From: Hymenobacter sp.
Lineage (GTDB): Bacteria; Bacteroidota; Bacteroidia; Cytophagales; Hymenobacteraceae
DNA: 64,000 bases
Direction: 5' to 3'
Assembly: GCA_028288445.1 (NCBI GenBank)
Contig: JAQBNT010000138.1
Coordinates: 1 to 64,000, forward strand
Shown: positions 33,785 through 45,000 of the stretch, piece by piece
Layout: each line of letters begins with the position of its first letter
Numbering within the stretch: the stretch's first letter is position 1
The notes under the pieces: generated by a model
Seen by the model: the letters and a program-made list of their open reading frames with translations, nothing else
Databases searched by the model: none
Told to the model about the DNA's origin: nothing
Position numbers and translations under genes: made by a program

Positions 33785-34519
33785 CTACTCCAGCTGCCGG
33801 GCCGCGAAATACCGCATCCGGTAGCAGTTCTGCGCGGTTTCGCCCAGCTGCTCGATGAGCTTGTAGTTGGCCACGGCCCCCACGGCCGCGCCCACGAAGG
33901 GCAGGAGCTGGGCCATTTTGGCGAGGTCGATGTAGTCGCGGTACTCCTGCTGGAAGGTGCGCCAGTCGAATTCCTCCGGGTTCAGGGGCAGGGTGAGGCG
34001 GTAGGCGTCCCAGTCGGCGAGGCGGTGGTAGGTGGCGTTGCGGGTGTGCTGGCTGCTGAAGGCCAGCTGGAACACGTAGAGCAGGTAGAGGCGCTCGGTG
34101 TAGTCGTGCACGTCGTAGCCGTAGGCGGCGGCCACGTCGAAAAGCAGCTTGAGCTTGATGCCGAGCAGCAGCGGGAAATCGGCCAGGCCGAGCAGGAAGC
34201 CGCCCGCGCCGGTCATGGCCCCTTCGGCGGTGGCCATGGTGCGGTAGTTGCGAATCTGGCCGCGCACGGCGGTTTCGCGCTGGGCAAACGGGACATTGGC
34301 CAGCACCTTGCCGGTGGTGTGCTGCGAGCCGAAGAGCACGCCCCGCACCATTTGCTTGATGGCCCCGGTGATGGCCTGGTGCACCTTTTCGGGCAGGAAG
34401 GCATTGAGCCGCACCTGCACGCGGCGGGCAAAGTTGTTGAGGAACGAGGGCGCCCGCTGCATTTTCAGTTGCCAGGCGCGGAGCTCGATGCGGGCTTGCT
34501 GTTCGTCGTCGGAAGTCAT
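33785..34519 (-). CDS. EcsC-family protein
   Basis: The ATG at 34519 gives 244 residues; an in-frame TTG at 34525 is the alternative. The central part (GAIKQMVRGVLFGSQ, then GAGGFLLGLADFPLLLGIKL and ERLYLLYVFQLAF) matches the EcsC family, which associates with membranes and is named after a Bacillus gene next to an ABC transporter. Its biochemical role is unknown. Hydrophobic helices around residues 115-140 and 210-225 suggest peripheral or hairpin membrane insertion. It follows the small membrane protein gene by 16 bp. Confidence 0.85.
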   Translation of the reverse strand: MTSDDEQQARIELRAWQLKMQRAPSFLNNFARRVQVRLNAFLPEKVHQAITGAIKQMVRGVLFGSQHTTGKVLANVPFAQRETAVRGQIRNYRTMATAEGAMTGAGGFLLGLADFPLLLGIKLKLLFDVAAAYGYDVHDYTERLYLLYVFQLAFSSQHTRNATYHRLADWDAYRLTLPLNPEEFDWRTFQQEYRDYIDLAKMAQLLPFVGAAVGAVANYKLIEQLGETAQNCYRMRYFAARQLE

Positions 34520-34535
34520 AATCAAGGTGGCGAAG

Positions 34536-34961
34536 CTACAGCGTGGCTACCTGACTGGCGCGCGTTTCGCGGGGCTTCTGCACCAGGTAATAGTACAGCA
34601 GAATGCCCAGCCCGATGAGAAACGGCACCAGCGCCAGGTGCTTGCCCGTGACGTGCGGGGCCACCAGCACGGCATCGAACCCGAAAAACTCGCTGGCCAT
34701 CCAGTAGGAGTTGGCCGTAATCCAGAACACGATGGCCAGGTTGTGGGCCAGCTCCGAGGCGTAGGCGCGGGTGCGCCAGGCAATGACGAGGGCAATGCCC
34801 AGCGTGGGCACCACCATGAGCAGGCCCAGCGGCCGCCACACCATGCACCAGGCAATGTCCTTCAGCAGCCAGAACAGGATGTGGGTGTTCTCCATCTTCC
34901 GGTACGTGGCCGGGATGGCGTACACTTCTTCTTCGGAAACCGGGGGCGCGGGGGCAGGCAT
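34536..34961 (-). CDS. Hypothetical membrane protein
   Basis: The ATG at 34961 (MPAPAPPVSEEEV) gives 141 residues; a longer version from TTG at 34985 is less likely. Three or four hydrophobic segments are visible: PLGLLMVVPTLGIALVIAW, AHNLAIVFWITANSYWMA and LALVPFLIGLGILLYYYL. No family is recognised. The gene lies 16 bp upstream of the EcsC gene and is probably co-transcribed with it. Confidence 0.75.
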   Translation of the reverse strand: MPAPAPPVSEEEVYAIPATYRKMENTHILFWLLKDIAWCMVWRPLGLLMVVPTLGIALVIAWRTRAYASELAHNLAIVFWITANSYWMASEFFGFDAVLVAPHVTGKHLALVPFLIGLGILLYYYLVQKPRETRASQVATL

Positions 34962-35029
34962 GGGCGTGCGTTGGTAAAAGCCCAAAAATATGCCGGGTTT
35001 TGGTTTGATGCCGCGATTCCGAAAGCCGC

Positions 35030-37714
35030 CTAATGCACCACCGTCACCCGCTGCCGGGCCGGGCCCTGGCCGGTAGTGGTTTGCAGCAGGTACACGCCCG
35101 CCGCCACCTCAGCAAGGGAAATAACGGCTTCCGACTGGTGGGCGGGCAGCGCGAAGCGGCGCACCGTGCGGCCCTGCATATCAAGCAGCAGCACGGGCTG
35201 GGCAGTGGCCGATACGGCCGTAGCCGGGACGCGCAAGGTCACCTGCTGCTGGGCGGGGTTCGGGAAAACCTCCAGCTCCGGCGCGGCCGCGAAGGCCGGG
35301 CGCGTGGCCAGCAGCGTGTTGCTGATGCGTACCAGGCTGCCGCACAGCTGCCCATTAACACTGGTGACGCCATAAATCAGGAGTTTACCATCCTGCGGCT
35401 GCATTACCGTGCCGATGAGGGTGCCGTAGAAGATGCCCTGCGGGGTTTCGATGGTTGGAAACGTGCTGTCGAGGCTGCCGTCGGTGTTGAGCCGGCGCAA
35501 CCGAACAACTGGCTCGGGAAAATATTCGGTGGCCGGCGGTTGCTGGGCTCCAATGAGGCGGCCATCGGGCTGGATGGCAACAATGTACAGGGCCGCGGCG
35601 GCGGCAAAGGAAGTATCGGGCTGGCCGTTTGCCAGCAGGCGCAACATCCCATTGGGTGTGGCCTGCCCGTTGAAGCTGGTGAAAGAGCCGTTGATAACGA
35701 CCTGCCCGTTGGGTTGCAGAGAAGCGTAAAAAAACGTGTTAGGCCCGCCTCCGCTGCCGATGGAAAAGGTATTGTCAACCGCTCCCGTGGTTGCCGAAAG
35801 GCGCGTCAGGTACGTGCCGTTGTTGTCGTACCAATGCACGATTGGCTGCCCGTTGGGCTGCACCCCCGCCAGGTAGTAGATATTGCCGCCCGCTGCGGCC
35901 TGCCAGGGAGCTCCCGGGAGATTAAACGCCTGGTCGAGGGCCCCGGTGGCCGTTACCCGCGCCAGGCCCGGGCGGGGCTGGCCGTTCACGGCCGTAAAGT
36001 CGCCCGTCAGCAGCAGGTCCCCGTTGGGCAGCGGGGTGATGGCCGGGGAATAGCCGGAGTTGGCAAAGGGCGGGTAGGTGAAGGCCAGCGGCGTGAAGCT
36101 GGTGTCGAGCGTCCCATTGGCCAGCAAGCGCAGCAGCGTACAGTCCGTGGAGCCGAAGGGACCAGAGTTGTAGCCCGAAACCATAAAGCGCCCGTCGGGC
36201 ATCGCCCTGGGATTGCTGCTCATGAAGGAATAAGGCGCAAGGTTCAGCACCACCCGCCCCACGTAGCCGCCGCTGCTGTTGAGGCGGTGCAGCGTGCTGG
36301 TGGTTGCCACCGCAGTGCCGTTGATGGACGAGGCGTACACACCCACGAGAAGGTCACCGTTGTTGAGCGGCATGACACTGGAGAGGGAGCCGCCAAACTC
36401 AATCACGGAATTATACGCGGCATCTACCTGGCTGGCACTGGCGTTGAGGCGCGCCAGCCCGGTGCGGGTGGCCCCGGCAAAGGAGGTGAAAGTGCCGCCC
36501 ACCAGCAGCTGCCCGTTGGTAAGCTCCAGCAGGTTGTAAATGATGTTGGGCGCCGTGGGCGCGGTGGTGGCGGTAGCCGGCCCGAAGCTCGTATCGAGCA
36601 CGCCCGTGGCGCTCACCCGGGCCACCCCGCCGCGCGCGGTGCCGTTGTAGGCCGTGAAAGTGCCGCAGGCCACGATGGTGCCATCGGCATTGAGCCGCAC
36701 GTTGTATATGCCGGTGGTGTTGCCCGTTGGGCTGAGCACGCCCGGCGTGAAGCTGACATCGCGGGTGCCGTCGGCATTGAGCCGGACGAGGCCGCCGCCG
36801 GCCTGCCCATTCACCTGCGTAAACAAGCCTCCTACCAGCAGCTTGCCATCGGGCTGGCGCGCCACGGTGCGCACCGTGCCGTTGGTGCCCGTGCTCAGAA
36901 AGGTATTGTCGATGGTGCCGTTGGCATTGAGCCGCACCAGGTTGCCGGCAGGCACGCCATTGACCTGCGCAAATGTGCCCCCAACCACAATCTTGCCATC
37001 GGGCTGCACCAGGATGGTTTCCGGGGTGCCACTGCTGGGGCTGGTGAGGGCCCCGGTGGCCGTCAGCCCCAGGGCACCCACGCTGAAGCTGGTATCGAGG
37101 GTGCCGTTGGCATTGAGCCGCACCAGGTTGGCCGCATCCTGGCCATTGTAGCGGTCCAGGTTGCCACCTACCAGAATTTTATCATCGGTCTGGACCGTGA
37201 GGCTGCGGATGTTGTTGCCAAAATTGGGGGCCGACGAGGACACCTGCTCGTTGTAGGTGAAGCCGGTGCCGCCCGCGTTGAAGGCCGCATCCACACTGCC
37301 CGTGGCGTTGAGGCGGACGAGGTTGCCGGTAAGCACACCGTTGTAGGTGCGGCTAAATGCACAGCCCACCAGGATTTTGCCGGTGCTTTGCAGGGCCAGG
37401 GCCACTACACTGCCGCCATCCGTGCCCGTCCCGGTTTGGGTGGCGAAGGCCACGTCGGGCGTGCCGTCGGCGTTGAGGCGGCGCATCCGGCTCACCCGCT
37501 GGTTATCAACAAAATCGTAGCTGCCGCCCGTCAGGATTTTGCCGTCGGGCTGTTGCAGCATCGCCCGTACGGCGTAGTTGCCGCTCTGCTGCGCCAGCTT
37601 TAGGGTAGTAGGGGTGAAAGTAGGGTCGAGGACGCTTTGGGCGATGGCCGGTGCACTGGCCAGTAGCAGGGCCCCGCAAATGACAGATGAGAGCGCGTAG
37701 AAGTGTTTAAGCAT
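35030..37714 (-). CDS. Secreted delta-60 repeat protein with T9SS sorting domain
   Basis: The ATG at 37714 (MLKHFYALSSVICGALLLAS) gives a clear signal peptide ending near AQS and an 894-residue product. Most of the protein consists of repeated units of the form QPDGKILVGG..VNG...LVRLNANGTLDTSF, the delta-60 repeat, which folds into a beta-propeller-like array. The end (VFPNPAQQQVTLRVP, then GVYLLQTTTG) is a type A C-terminal domain for type IX secretion, so the protein is exported across the outer membrane. Its role is probably surface binding or adhesion. It lies about 120 bp after the glycosyltransferase gene. Confidence 0.92.
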   Translation of the reverse strand: MLKHFYALSSVICGALLLASAPAIAQSVLDPTFTPTTLKLAQQSGNYAVRAMLQQPDGKILTGGSYDFVDNQRVSRMRRLNADGTPDVAFATQTGTGTDGGSVVALALQSTGKILVGCAFSRTYNGVLTGNLVRLNATGSVDAAFNAGGTGFTYNEQVSSSAPNFGNNIRSLTVQTDDKILVGGNLDRYNGQDAANLVRLNANGTLDTSFSVGALGLTATGALTSPSSGTPETILVQPDGKIVVGGTFAQVNGVPAGNLVRLNANGTIDNTFLSTGTNGTVRTVARQPDGKLLVGGLFTQVNGQAGGGLVRLNADGTRDVSFTPGVLSPTGNTTGIYNVRLNADGTIVACGTFTAYNGTARGGVARVSATGVLDTSFGPATATTAPTAPNIIYNLLELTNGQLLVGGTFTSFAGATRTGLARLNASASQVDAAYNSVIEFGGSLSSVMPLNNGDLLVGVYASSINGTAVATTSTLHRLNSSGGYVGRVVLNLAPYSFMSSNPRAMPDGRFMVSGYNSGPFGSTDCTLLRLLANGTLDTSFTPLAFTYPPFANSGYSPAITPLPNGDLLLTGDFTAVNGQPRPGLARVTATGALDQAFNLPGAPWQAAAGGNIYYLAGVQPNGQPIVHWYDNNGTYLTRLSATTGAVDNTFSIGSGGGPNTFFYASLQPNGQVVINGSFTSFNGQATPNGMLRLLANGQPDTSFAAAAALYIVAIQPDGRLIGAQQPPATEYFPEPVVRLRRLNTDGSLDSTFPTIETPQGIFYGTLIGTVMQPQDGKLLIYGVTSVNGQLCGSLVRISNTLLATRPAFAAAPELEVFPNPAQQQVTLRVPATAVSATAQPVLLLDMQGRTVRRFALPAHQSEAVISLAEVAAGVYLLQTTTGQGPARQRVTVVH

Positions 37715-37831
37715 ACTGAGAAGCAAGTGGAAAGGAAAAATGCTTCGCAAGATACTGCTGCACCAAGCCTTGCAGAACAAAAAATCTGCTGCGCTGCAAG
37801 ACCGCCACGGCGTGTAGTCACTTGGCTACCG

Positions 37832-38590
37832 CTAAGCGGGTTCGGCCACGCCCAGCGCCTTCAACTGCGGCGCGTACTTCTGGTAAATCACCCGCAAATC
37901 GGCGTTGTGCGTCTCGGCATCCACCCCAATGCTCACGTTGCGGGCGTGGAAGCGGTGCAGGTGGCTGATGTGCGGGCACACCACCGGCAGCTGCCCGGCC
38001 AGCAGGAAGCGCACGTAGAGGTCGAGGTCCTCGGCCATCTTCAGTTCGCCGTCGTAGCCGCCCACTTCGTCCACCAAAGCCTTGCTGTAGCACACGTTGC
38101 CCTGAATGAAGTTCTCGGCCCGGAAAGTGGCTTGCAGCATGGCCGCCGGCGACTCGAACTGCCAGGCGTAGTAATCCTCGTTGGGCAGGTAGCGGCCGGT
38201 TTCGTCCACCCGCAGGAAATCGGCCACGAACCACGGCCGGCCGGGGTGGGCCTCAATTTGCGCGGCATAGTTATGCAGCGTGCGCTGGAGCATGATGTCG
38301 TCGTCATCCAGGGGCACAATCCAGGCCTCGGGGGCGGCTTCCGCAATGAGGCGGTTGCGGCCTTCGCCGGCCAGCAGGCGGCCGGGCGAGTGCCAGTGGC
38401 GCAGCGGGGGGCCGGGCTGGGCGGCGGCCTCGCGCAGGTAGGCGGCCGTGCCATCGCGCGAGCCGCTGTCGTAAATCAGGTGCTCAAAAGAGAAGTCGAG
38501 CGGGGCGCTGATGCTGGCGCGCACGCTGGCCACCGCCTCGGGCAGCAGCTCCCGGCGCTGGTGGGTGGGGGTGATAATCGTAAAATGCAT
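37832..38590 (-). CDS. Family 2 glycosyltransferase
   Basis: The ATG at 38590 begins MHFTIITPTHQRRELLPEAV, the normal start of a GT-A fold; a frame to 38638 adds a weak extension. The 252-residue enzyme has the metal- and nucleotide-binding cluster VPLDDDDIM, the acceptor-side GGYDGELKMAEDLDLYVRF with catalytic acid residues, and no membrane helix. GT2 enzymes transfer sugars from nucleotide donors in polysaccharide or glycoprotein synthesis. No other glycan genes are nearby, so the target is unknown. Confidence 0.88.
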   Translation of the reverse strand: MHFTIITPTHQRRELLPEAVASVRASISAPLDFSFEHLIYDSGSRDGTAAYLREAAAQPGPPLRHWHSPGRLLAGEGRNRLIAEAAPEAWIVPLDDDDIMLQRTLHNYAAQIEAHPGRPWFVADFLRVDETGRYLPNEDYYAWQFESPAAMLQATFRAENFIQGNVCYSKALVDEVGGYDGELKMAEDLDLYVRFLLAGQLPVVCPHISHLHRFHARNVSIGVDAETHNADLRVIYQKYAPQLKALGVAEPA

Positions 38591-39007
38591 AGACGGGGTG
38601 TTCGTTGGAAGGGCCGGAAAAGTTGCTGTGTGAGCCATTACGGGCGGCTTTGGGTGCCCGGATGCGGCAAATGATGAATCGCAGCGTGGCCCACTGACCC
38701 CGGAGCCCTCCCAACCCCGACCGAAATGCAGGCAGCGCTGCTAAAGGCCAGCGGCTTAAGTTAATTTATTATTCTTATGAATAAGTTATTAATCAGGCAG
38801 TATCTTTCTGGGCAAAGATTGTGCTTTGAGCATAATGCATACTAATATGTTACTTCTTGATGTGTGCTGCCAATGAGCTGCAATTGGTTCATGGTAAGCG
38901 CATAATCATTGAAATCTGGTGCCAGTAGTGTGGTATTCTCACCTGGCTGATTTGGCTGTTCCTTTTTTATTTCCTCTCTGTTCCTTTTTTCCATTTAAAC
39001 CTTCTTT
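38591..39007. promoter_or_regulatory. AT-rich intergenic leader of the giant surface protein
   Basis: These 417 bp between divergent genes hold no ORF I can support. From about 38760 the sequence turns strongly AT-rich, which fits a promoter and a long untranslated leader for the gene at 39008. A TTTG at about 38825 followed by AT-rich sequence could be a -33 element, but I could not fix a matching -7 element. Confidence 0.4.
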
Positions 39008-42000
39008 ATGCAACAACTTTTACATGGTGAGTTGCCGGCCCGGCCGGTGAAAACTTTGCTGCTAACCCGCTGGGGCCGGCTGCTGGCGGTGCTGGCGGTG
39101 CTGCTGAGCGGCTCCGGCGCGTGGGCCCAGAGCAGCGCCAACTACGTGTTCAGCACAGGCACCGCGGGCTCGCTGCTACTGGACCGCAACAGCAACGCGG
39201 TGGACATGAGCACGGGCACCACGCAACTGGTAGGAGCCGACTTAGATAACAGTAATGGAATAGGGCTGCAGACCCTGCCTATCTCCTTTACATTCATGGG
39301 CACTTCGTTTACCCAGTTTTCGGCCAGCAGCAACGGGTTGCTACGCTTGGGGCCCACGGTGGTTGCTGCTGGTACGTATACCGTTTCTACGGGTACGGCG
39401 GCCTCGCCCATCATTTCAGCCTTCGGGGGTGACTTGCGAACGGGGAGTACTGGCAAGGTGCATTATAAGACCGTGGGCACCGCTCCGAACCGCACCCTGG
39501 TGGTGGAGTTTTTGAATATGTCGCTGCTGTATGTTGGTTCGCCGGGCTCTAATGACGGTACCTATCAGGTTCGACTCTATGAAAGCACGGGTGCGGTAGA
39601 ATTTGTATACGGTGCCATGTTTCGCAATGCCGGCACCTCGGCACTCAATAGCCAACAGGTTGGTATCGGTTTCGCGGCGGGTAGTACGGTTGGCAAACTG
39701 GCTTATATCCTGTCGGCTACTAACGCCAACACGAATACCTCGGCCACTTTTACGCAGCAGACCTACACGGTTAACACGGCTATTGCCAGCCTGAACTCGG
39801 CGGCAGACGGTTCGCGCCGCACGTACACCTACGTGCCCACCCCGCCGGCCACCCCCACGGCGCTGACCTTTACGGGCGTTACGGGTACCGGCATGACGGT
39901 GGGATTCACCGACAACTCGCCCACGGAAACCCGGTTTCTGCTGCAATACTCCACCGACAACGTCACCTTCACCACGCCGACCGGGGGCACCATTACCAGT
40001 ACCACCTCGGCCGGTACCGGTACCGCTTACTCGCTGGCCCTGACCGGCCTGACGACGGGTACCACCTACTACTACCGGGTGGTAGCCATCGCGGAGGGAC
40101 CCTCCAGCGCCCTGACGGGCTCGCAGGCCACCACGGCCGGCACGCCCCGCACGGTGACGGCCCTGACCTACACGCAAAACGGGGCCAACACCTACCGCGG
40201 CCAGTCCAGCCAGCAGGTGACGGGCCTGAACGTGAACACGGCCGGCACCAGTGGCAGCGCCCTGACGCTGAACAGCCTGACCTTTGACCTGGGCAGCACC
40301 AACCCGGCCGACATCACCAACGCCAGACTCTACAGCACGGGCACCAGCGCCACCTTTGCCACCACCACACTGGTACCCACCACGGGCACCATTGCCAGCA
40401 GCTACACGCTGACCGTGACCACCCCGGCCGCGCTACCCACCGGCGACAACTACTTCTGGCTGACCTACGACATCGCGGCGGCGGCCACGCCCGGCAACAC
40501 GGTGGCCTCGGTGCCCTCGGCCGTGAACGTGAGCGGCACCAGCTACACGGGCAGCAGCACGCCGGCCATCACGCCGGGCGGCGCGGCGGCCAGCCGGCTT
40601 ATCATCGCGCCGCTCAGCGGCACCTACTACGTGACGGCCACGGTGGGCTCATCGCCCGACCCCGCCAAGGAATTCGCGACGCTGACGGCGGCGGCCAATG
40701 CCTACACCCTGCGCGGGGTAGGGGCGGCCACGAGCTTCGTGCTGCTCGATGCCGCGTACAGCACGGCCGAAACCTTTCCCATCACATTTGGGGCGGCCAG
40801 CGGGGCCAGCGCCACCAACACGCTGACCATTAAGCCCGGCGTGGGCGTGACGACAACGGTTACGAACGCAACCACGGCCTCAACCTTCAAAACCCTCAGC
40901 GCCTCGTACGTCATCCTCGACGGCTCGAATACGGCTGGCACCACCACCCGCAACCTGACCCTGAGCAACACCAGCGCCTCGGCCACGGCGGCCGCCCTGG
41001 TGTGGGTGGCCTCGACGCTGGCGGCTCCCAGCACCGGCGTGCAGGTGCTGAACCTGACCCTGCAAGGGGCGGCCAACGGCAGCAGCAACACCAGTGCGGG
41101 CGTGATGATAAGCAACACGACTTACAACGCCGCCACCGGGGGCAGCGCCACCGGCACGGTGGTGCGCAACAACGCCATGCAGGGCACCAGCTTCGGCATC
41201 GTGGAGGGCAACGACGCGACCGCGCCCGGCACGGTGCAAATCGTGAACAACCTGGTGGGGCCGGCCACGGCCGCCACGGCCACCAACCTGAGCGTGTACG
41301 GCATCTTCGTCTACAGCGTCACATCGCCCCAGATTACGGGCAACACGGTGCGCAACGTAGTGAATTCCGGCAACTACGCCTACGGCATTTACCTGGGCCC
41401 CTCGACGGGGAGCGTGGTGGACGGCAACCGCATCAGCGGTATCGTGGGCAACGGCAGCGCGGGCTACGGCGGCTTCGGCATCGTCGTGGCCACGGGCACA
41501 ACCAACGCCAACGGGCGGGTGAGCAACAACTTCGTGTACGCCATCAGCGGCACGGGCTACACCGGCCTGACCAGCGGAGCCATTGTGGGTATCCTGCTCG
41601 ACGGTAGCACGGCGCAGTCGGGCATTAACGTGTACTACAATTCAGTCTATCTGAGCGGCTCGTACACGCCGGGCACGACAACGACGGGGCTGATAACGGC
41701 AGCGTTGGGCGTGACGACGGGCAACACCGGCCTGGACGTGCGCAACAATGTCTTTGCCAATGCGCTGGCCAGCAGCAGCGGCACCAGCAAGTCGTATGCC
41801 CTGTACAGCGCCGCCGCGGCTTCGGCCTACACCACCATTAACTACAACGACTACTACGTGAGCGGTACGCAGGGCGTGCTGGCCTACCTGAGCAGCGACC
41901 GGACTACCCTGACGGCCCTGCGAACGGCCACCACCCAGGACGGCAGCTCGCTTAACATCGACCCGCAGTTCACCTCCACCACCGACCTGCACACCTCAAA

Positions 42001-45000
42001 CTCGGCCCTAGCCGTGGGCACGCCGCTGGGCAGCGTCACGACGGACATCGACGGCGACCTGCGCAGCACCACGGCCCCCTTCCTCGGGGCCGATGAAACC
42101 CTGCCCCTCAACGTGGATGCCCAGCCCACGGCCCTGGTGGCCCCGGCGGCCGGCAGCGGCTGCTACAGCAGCGCCGAAGCCGTGACGGTGACCGTGCGCA
42201 ATGCCTCGACCATCGCGGCCCTTGACTTTGTGGCCAATCCCGTGACGGTGACGGTAGTGGTGACGGGTACCAACCCGCAAACGCTGACGCAAACCTTCAG
42301 CACTAATGCCGCCAACCCCGGCGGCACCCCGCTGGCCGTGGGTGCCACGGTGAACCTAACCCTGACCGGCACGCAGAACATGAGCACGGCCGGCACCTAC
42401 ACCTTTGCGGTGAGCGCGGCGGCCCAGGGCGACCAGAACACGGCCAATGCGAACCTGGCCACCCAGACCCGCACCGTGACGGCCCCGGCCCTGACCAGCA
42501 TCAGCGCCTCGACGGCCAGCATCTGCGGGGCCAGCGGCCCGGTGACGCTGACGGCCACCGGCGTGGTGGGCGGCACGGTAACGTTCTACTCATCAGTCGA
42601 CAACTACACCGCGGCCATCGGTACGGGCTCGCCGCTGGCCGTGACGGCCACGGCCACCACCTCGTACCGCGCCAACGTGGTGTGCAACAGCACCACCTCG
42701 GCCAACTCGAACGTGGTGACAGTGACGGTGAACAACCCGACCGTGACCAGCACCAACGCCGCGCCCGCCAGCATCTGCGGCACCGGCACCAGCACCATCA
42801 CGGCCGGCGGCAGCGCGGGCACCACCGTCCGGCTCTACTCGGCGGCTACGGGCGGCACCCTGCTGGCCACGGGCACGACCGGGGCGGGCACCATCAGCTA
42901 CACCACGCCCACCATTGCGGCCAGCACCAGCTACTACGCCGAGGCCAGCTCGCTGGGCGGCACGGAAAGCGTAGGGCGCACGGCCCCAACCGGCACTACC
43001 TCGCCGGGGGTTACCGGCTACGGGCTGACTTTCGATGCCACCAGCAGCTTCGTGCTGAAGTCGGTGGATGTATACAATAACGGCGCGGCTACCAACCTCA
43101 CCATTGAGGTGCAAACCAGCAGCAGCACGGTCATCAGCGGACTCACGGCTACGGTGGCCATTCCGGCCGGCACGGGCACTACGGCCTTCACGGTGCCGCT
43201 CAACTTCACCGTGCCGGTCGGCACGGGGATGAAAATCATTGGGCAGGCCGGCTCCGGCACGCTGGTGCGCGAAACGGGCATCACCTTCCCCTTCACCTCG
43301 CCGGGTGGCAGCGCCAAAATAACGGGCGCGGCTACCGGGGCAGCTACCAACTACTACTTCTTCTACAACTGGCAGATAAGTGGCCAGTGCACCGGTGCCC
43401 GCACGGCCATTCCGGTGACGGTGACCCCGGCCCCAACCCTGACGCCCGCCAGCACCACCCAGACGGTGTGCGTAGGCAGCAGCACCACCATCACCTTCGC
43501 CGGTTACCCTACGCTGAGCGTGACGCCGACCGCCGGCACGGTGGTTACCGGGCAGGACATCACCTTCACGCCGCCGCTGGGCACCACCACTTACACCGTG
43601 ACCGGTACCGACGGCACCTGCTCCAACACGGCCACCGTAACCCTGAACTCGAACACCCTGGCCGGCGGCACGGCCACGGCCACCTCGGCCCCCTTCTGCA
43701 ACGGCAGCGGCGGTGCGCCCACGCTGGCTGTGAGCAACCTGGTGGGCCAGACCAGCTTCGTCTGGCAGGCCTCGGCCACGGGCGCGGCCGGCTCGTTTGC
43801 CCCCCTGGCGGGCAGCGACAACCAGAGCCCTTACACGGCTCCGGCCATCACGGCCACCACCTACTACCAGGTGGTCGCTACCTGCGGCAGCACCTCGGCC
43901 ACCTCCACGGTAGTTGCGGTAGCGGTGAGCAGCCCGAGCGTGGCCGCCACCAATTCGCCCATCACGCGCTGCGGGGCCGGCACGGTGGCCCTGACGGCCA
44001 GCGGCAGCACCGGCAGCACGTCTTATTATTACGCAGCGGCCAGCGGCGGCCAGCCCCTGGGTTCGGGGGCCTCGTACACGGCCACGGTGACGGCCACGCC
44101 GGCCACTCAGAACTTCTACGTGGCGGCCCGCGACAACGCGAGCACCACCTACGTAGCCGGCCTGCCCAACAGCGCGGCTGCCTATGGCACGTTTGCGCCG
44201 GCCGGCGGCACTGCCAACCGCACGCTGGGCTTCGACGTGAGCCAGAGCGGCACGCTCGCCTCGGTGGATGTGTACCCGTCGGCGACCGGCTCGGTCAATA
44301 TTCTGATTTATGCGGCTACGGCTAACCCCGGCGCTACGGGCGCGCTGCTGGCTACGGTGGCTTCGCCGGCCTTCACGGCGGCGCAGGTAGGCACCCGCGT
44401 CACGGTGCCACTCGGCATCGCGCTGGTAGCGGGCTCGTACAAGCTGTCGTCTCCGGCTGCTACGCTGGGACGCTTCAGTGCTTACTCTGGCACCTACCCG
44501 CTCACCAGCGGGGCATTGGCCATCGTGGGCTCGTACAACAGCGCTACAACCGCGACCTACACGGCCGGCACCTACAACAACTTCTTCAACGTCACGTTTG
44601 CCGCGAGCTGCGAGTCGGCCCGCTCGGCCATCACCGTGAACGTGACCACTCCGCCCACGCTGACCTACACGGGCAGCACCACCATCTGCCCCGCCAACAG
44701 CACGGTGCTGACGTTCGCGCCGGCCTCCTACACCGCCCTCGTGGTGGCACCCACCACGGGCACGGTGGTCGACAACGCGGCCCACACCATCACCTTCAGC
44801 CCCACGGCCAGCACAAGCTACACCGTGACCGGCAACGACGGTACCGGCCCGGCGGGCTGCACCGCCACGGCCGCGGTAGCCATCACGGTGAATGCCGCGC
44901 CGACCGCGCCCACGCTCACGCCGACGGCGGCCACCATCTGCGCCGGCAACAGCGCCACGGCTACGGCCGCCGCCACGTACGCTGTGCCAGCCATCGCCCT

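Noticed and set aside
35033-37603. 856-residue frame antisense to the delta-60 repeat gene
   Set aside because: Low-complexity translation mirrored from the real gene, which has a signal peptide and sorting domain.
35030-37714. Regular DNA repeats suggestive of a CRISPR array
   Set aside because: The periodicity comes from delta-60 protein repeats in an intact coding frame and the units vary in sequence.
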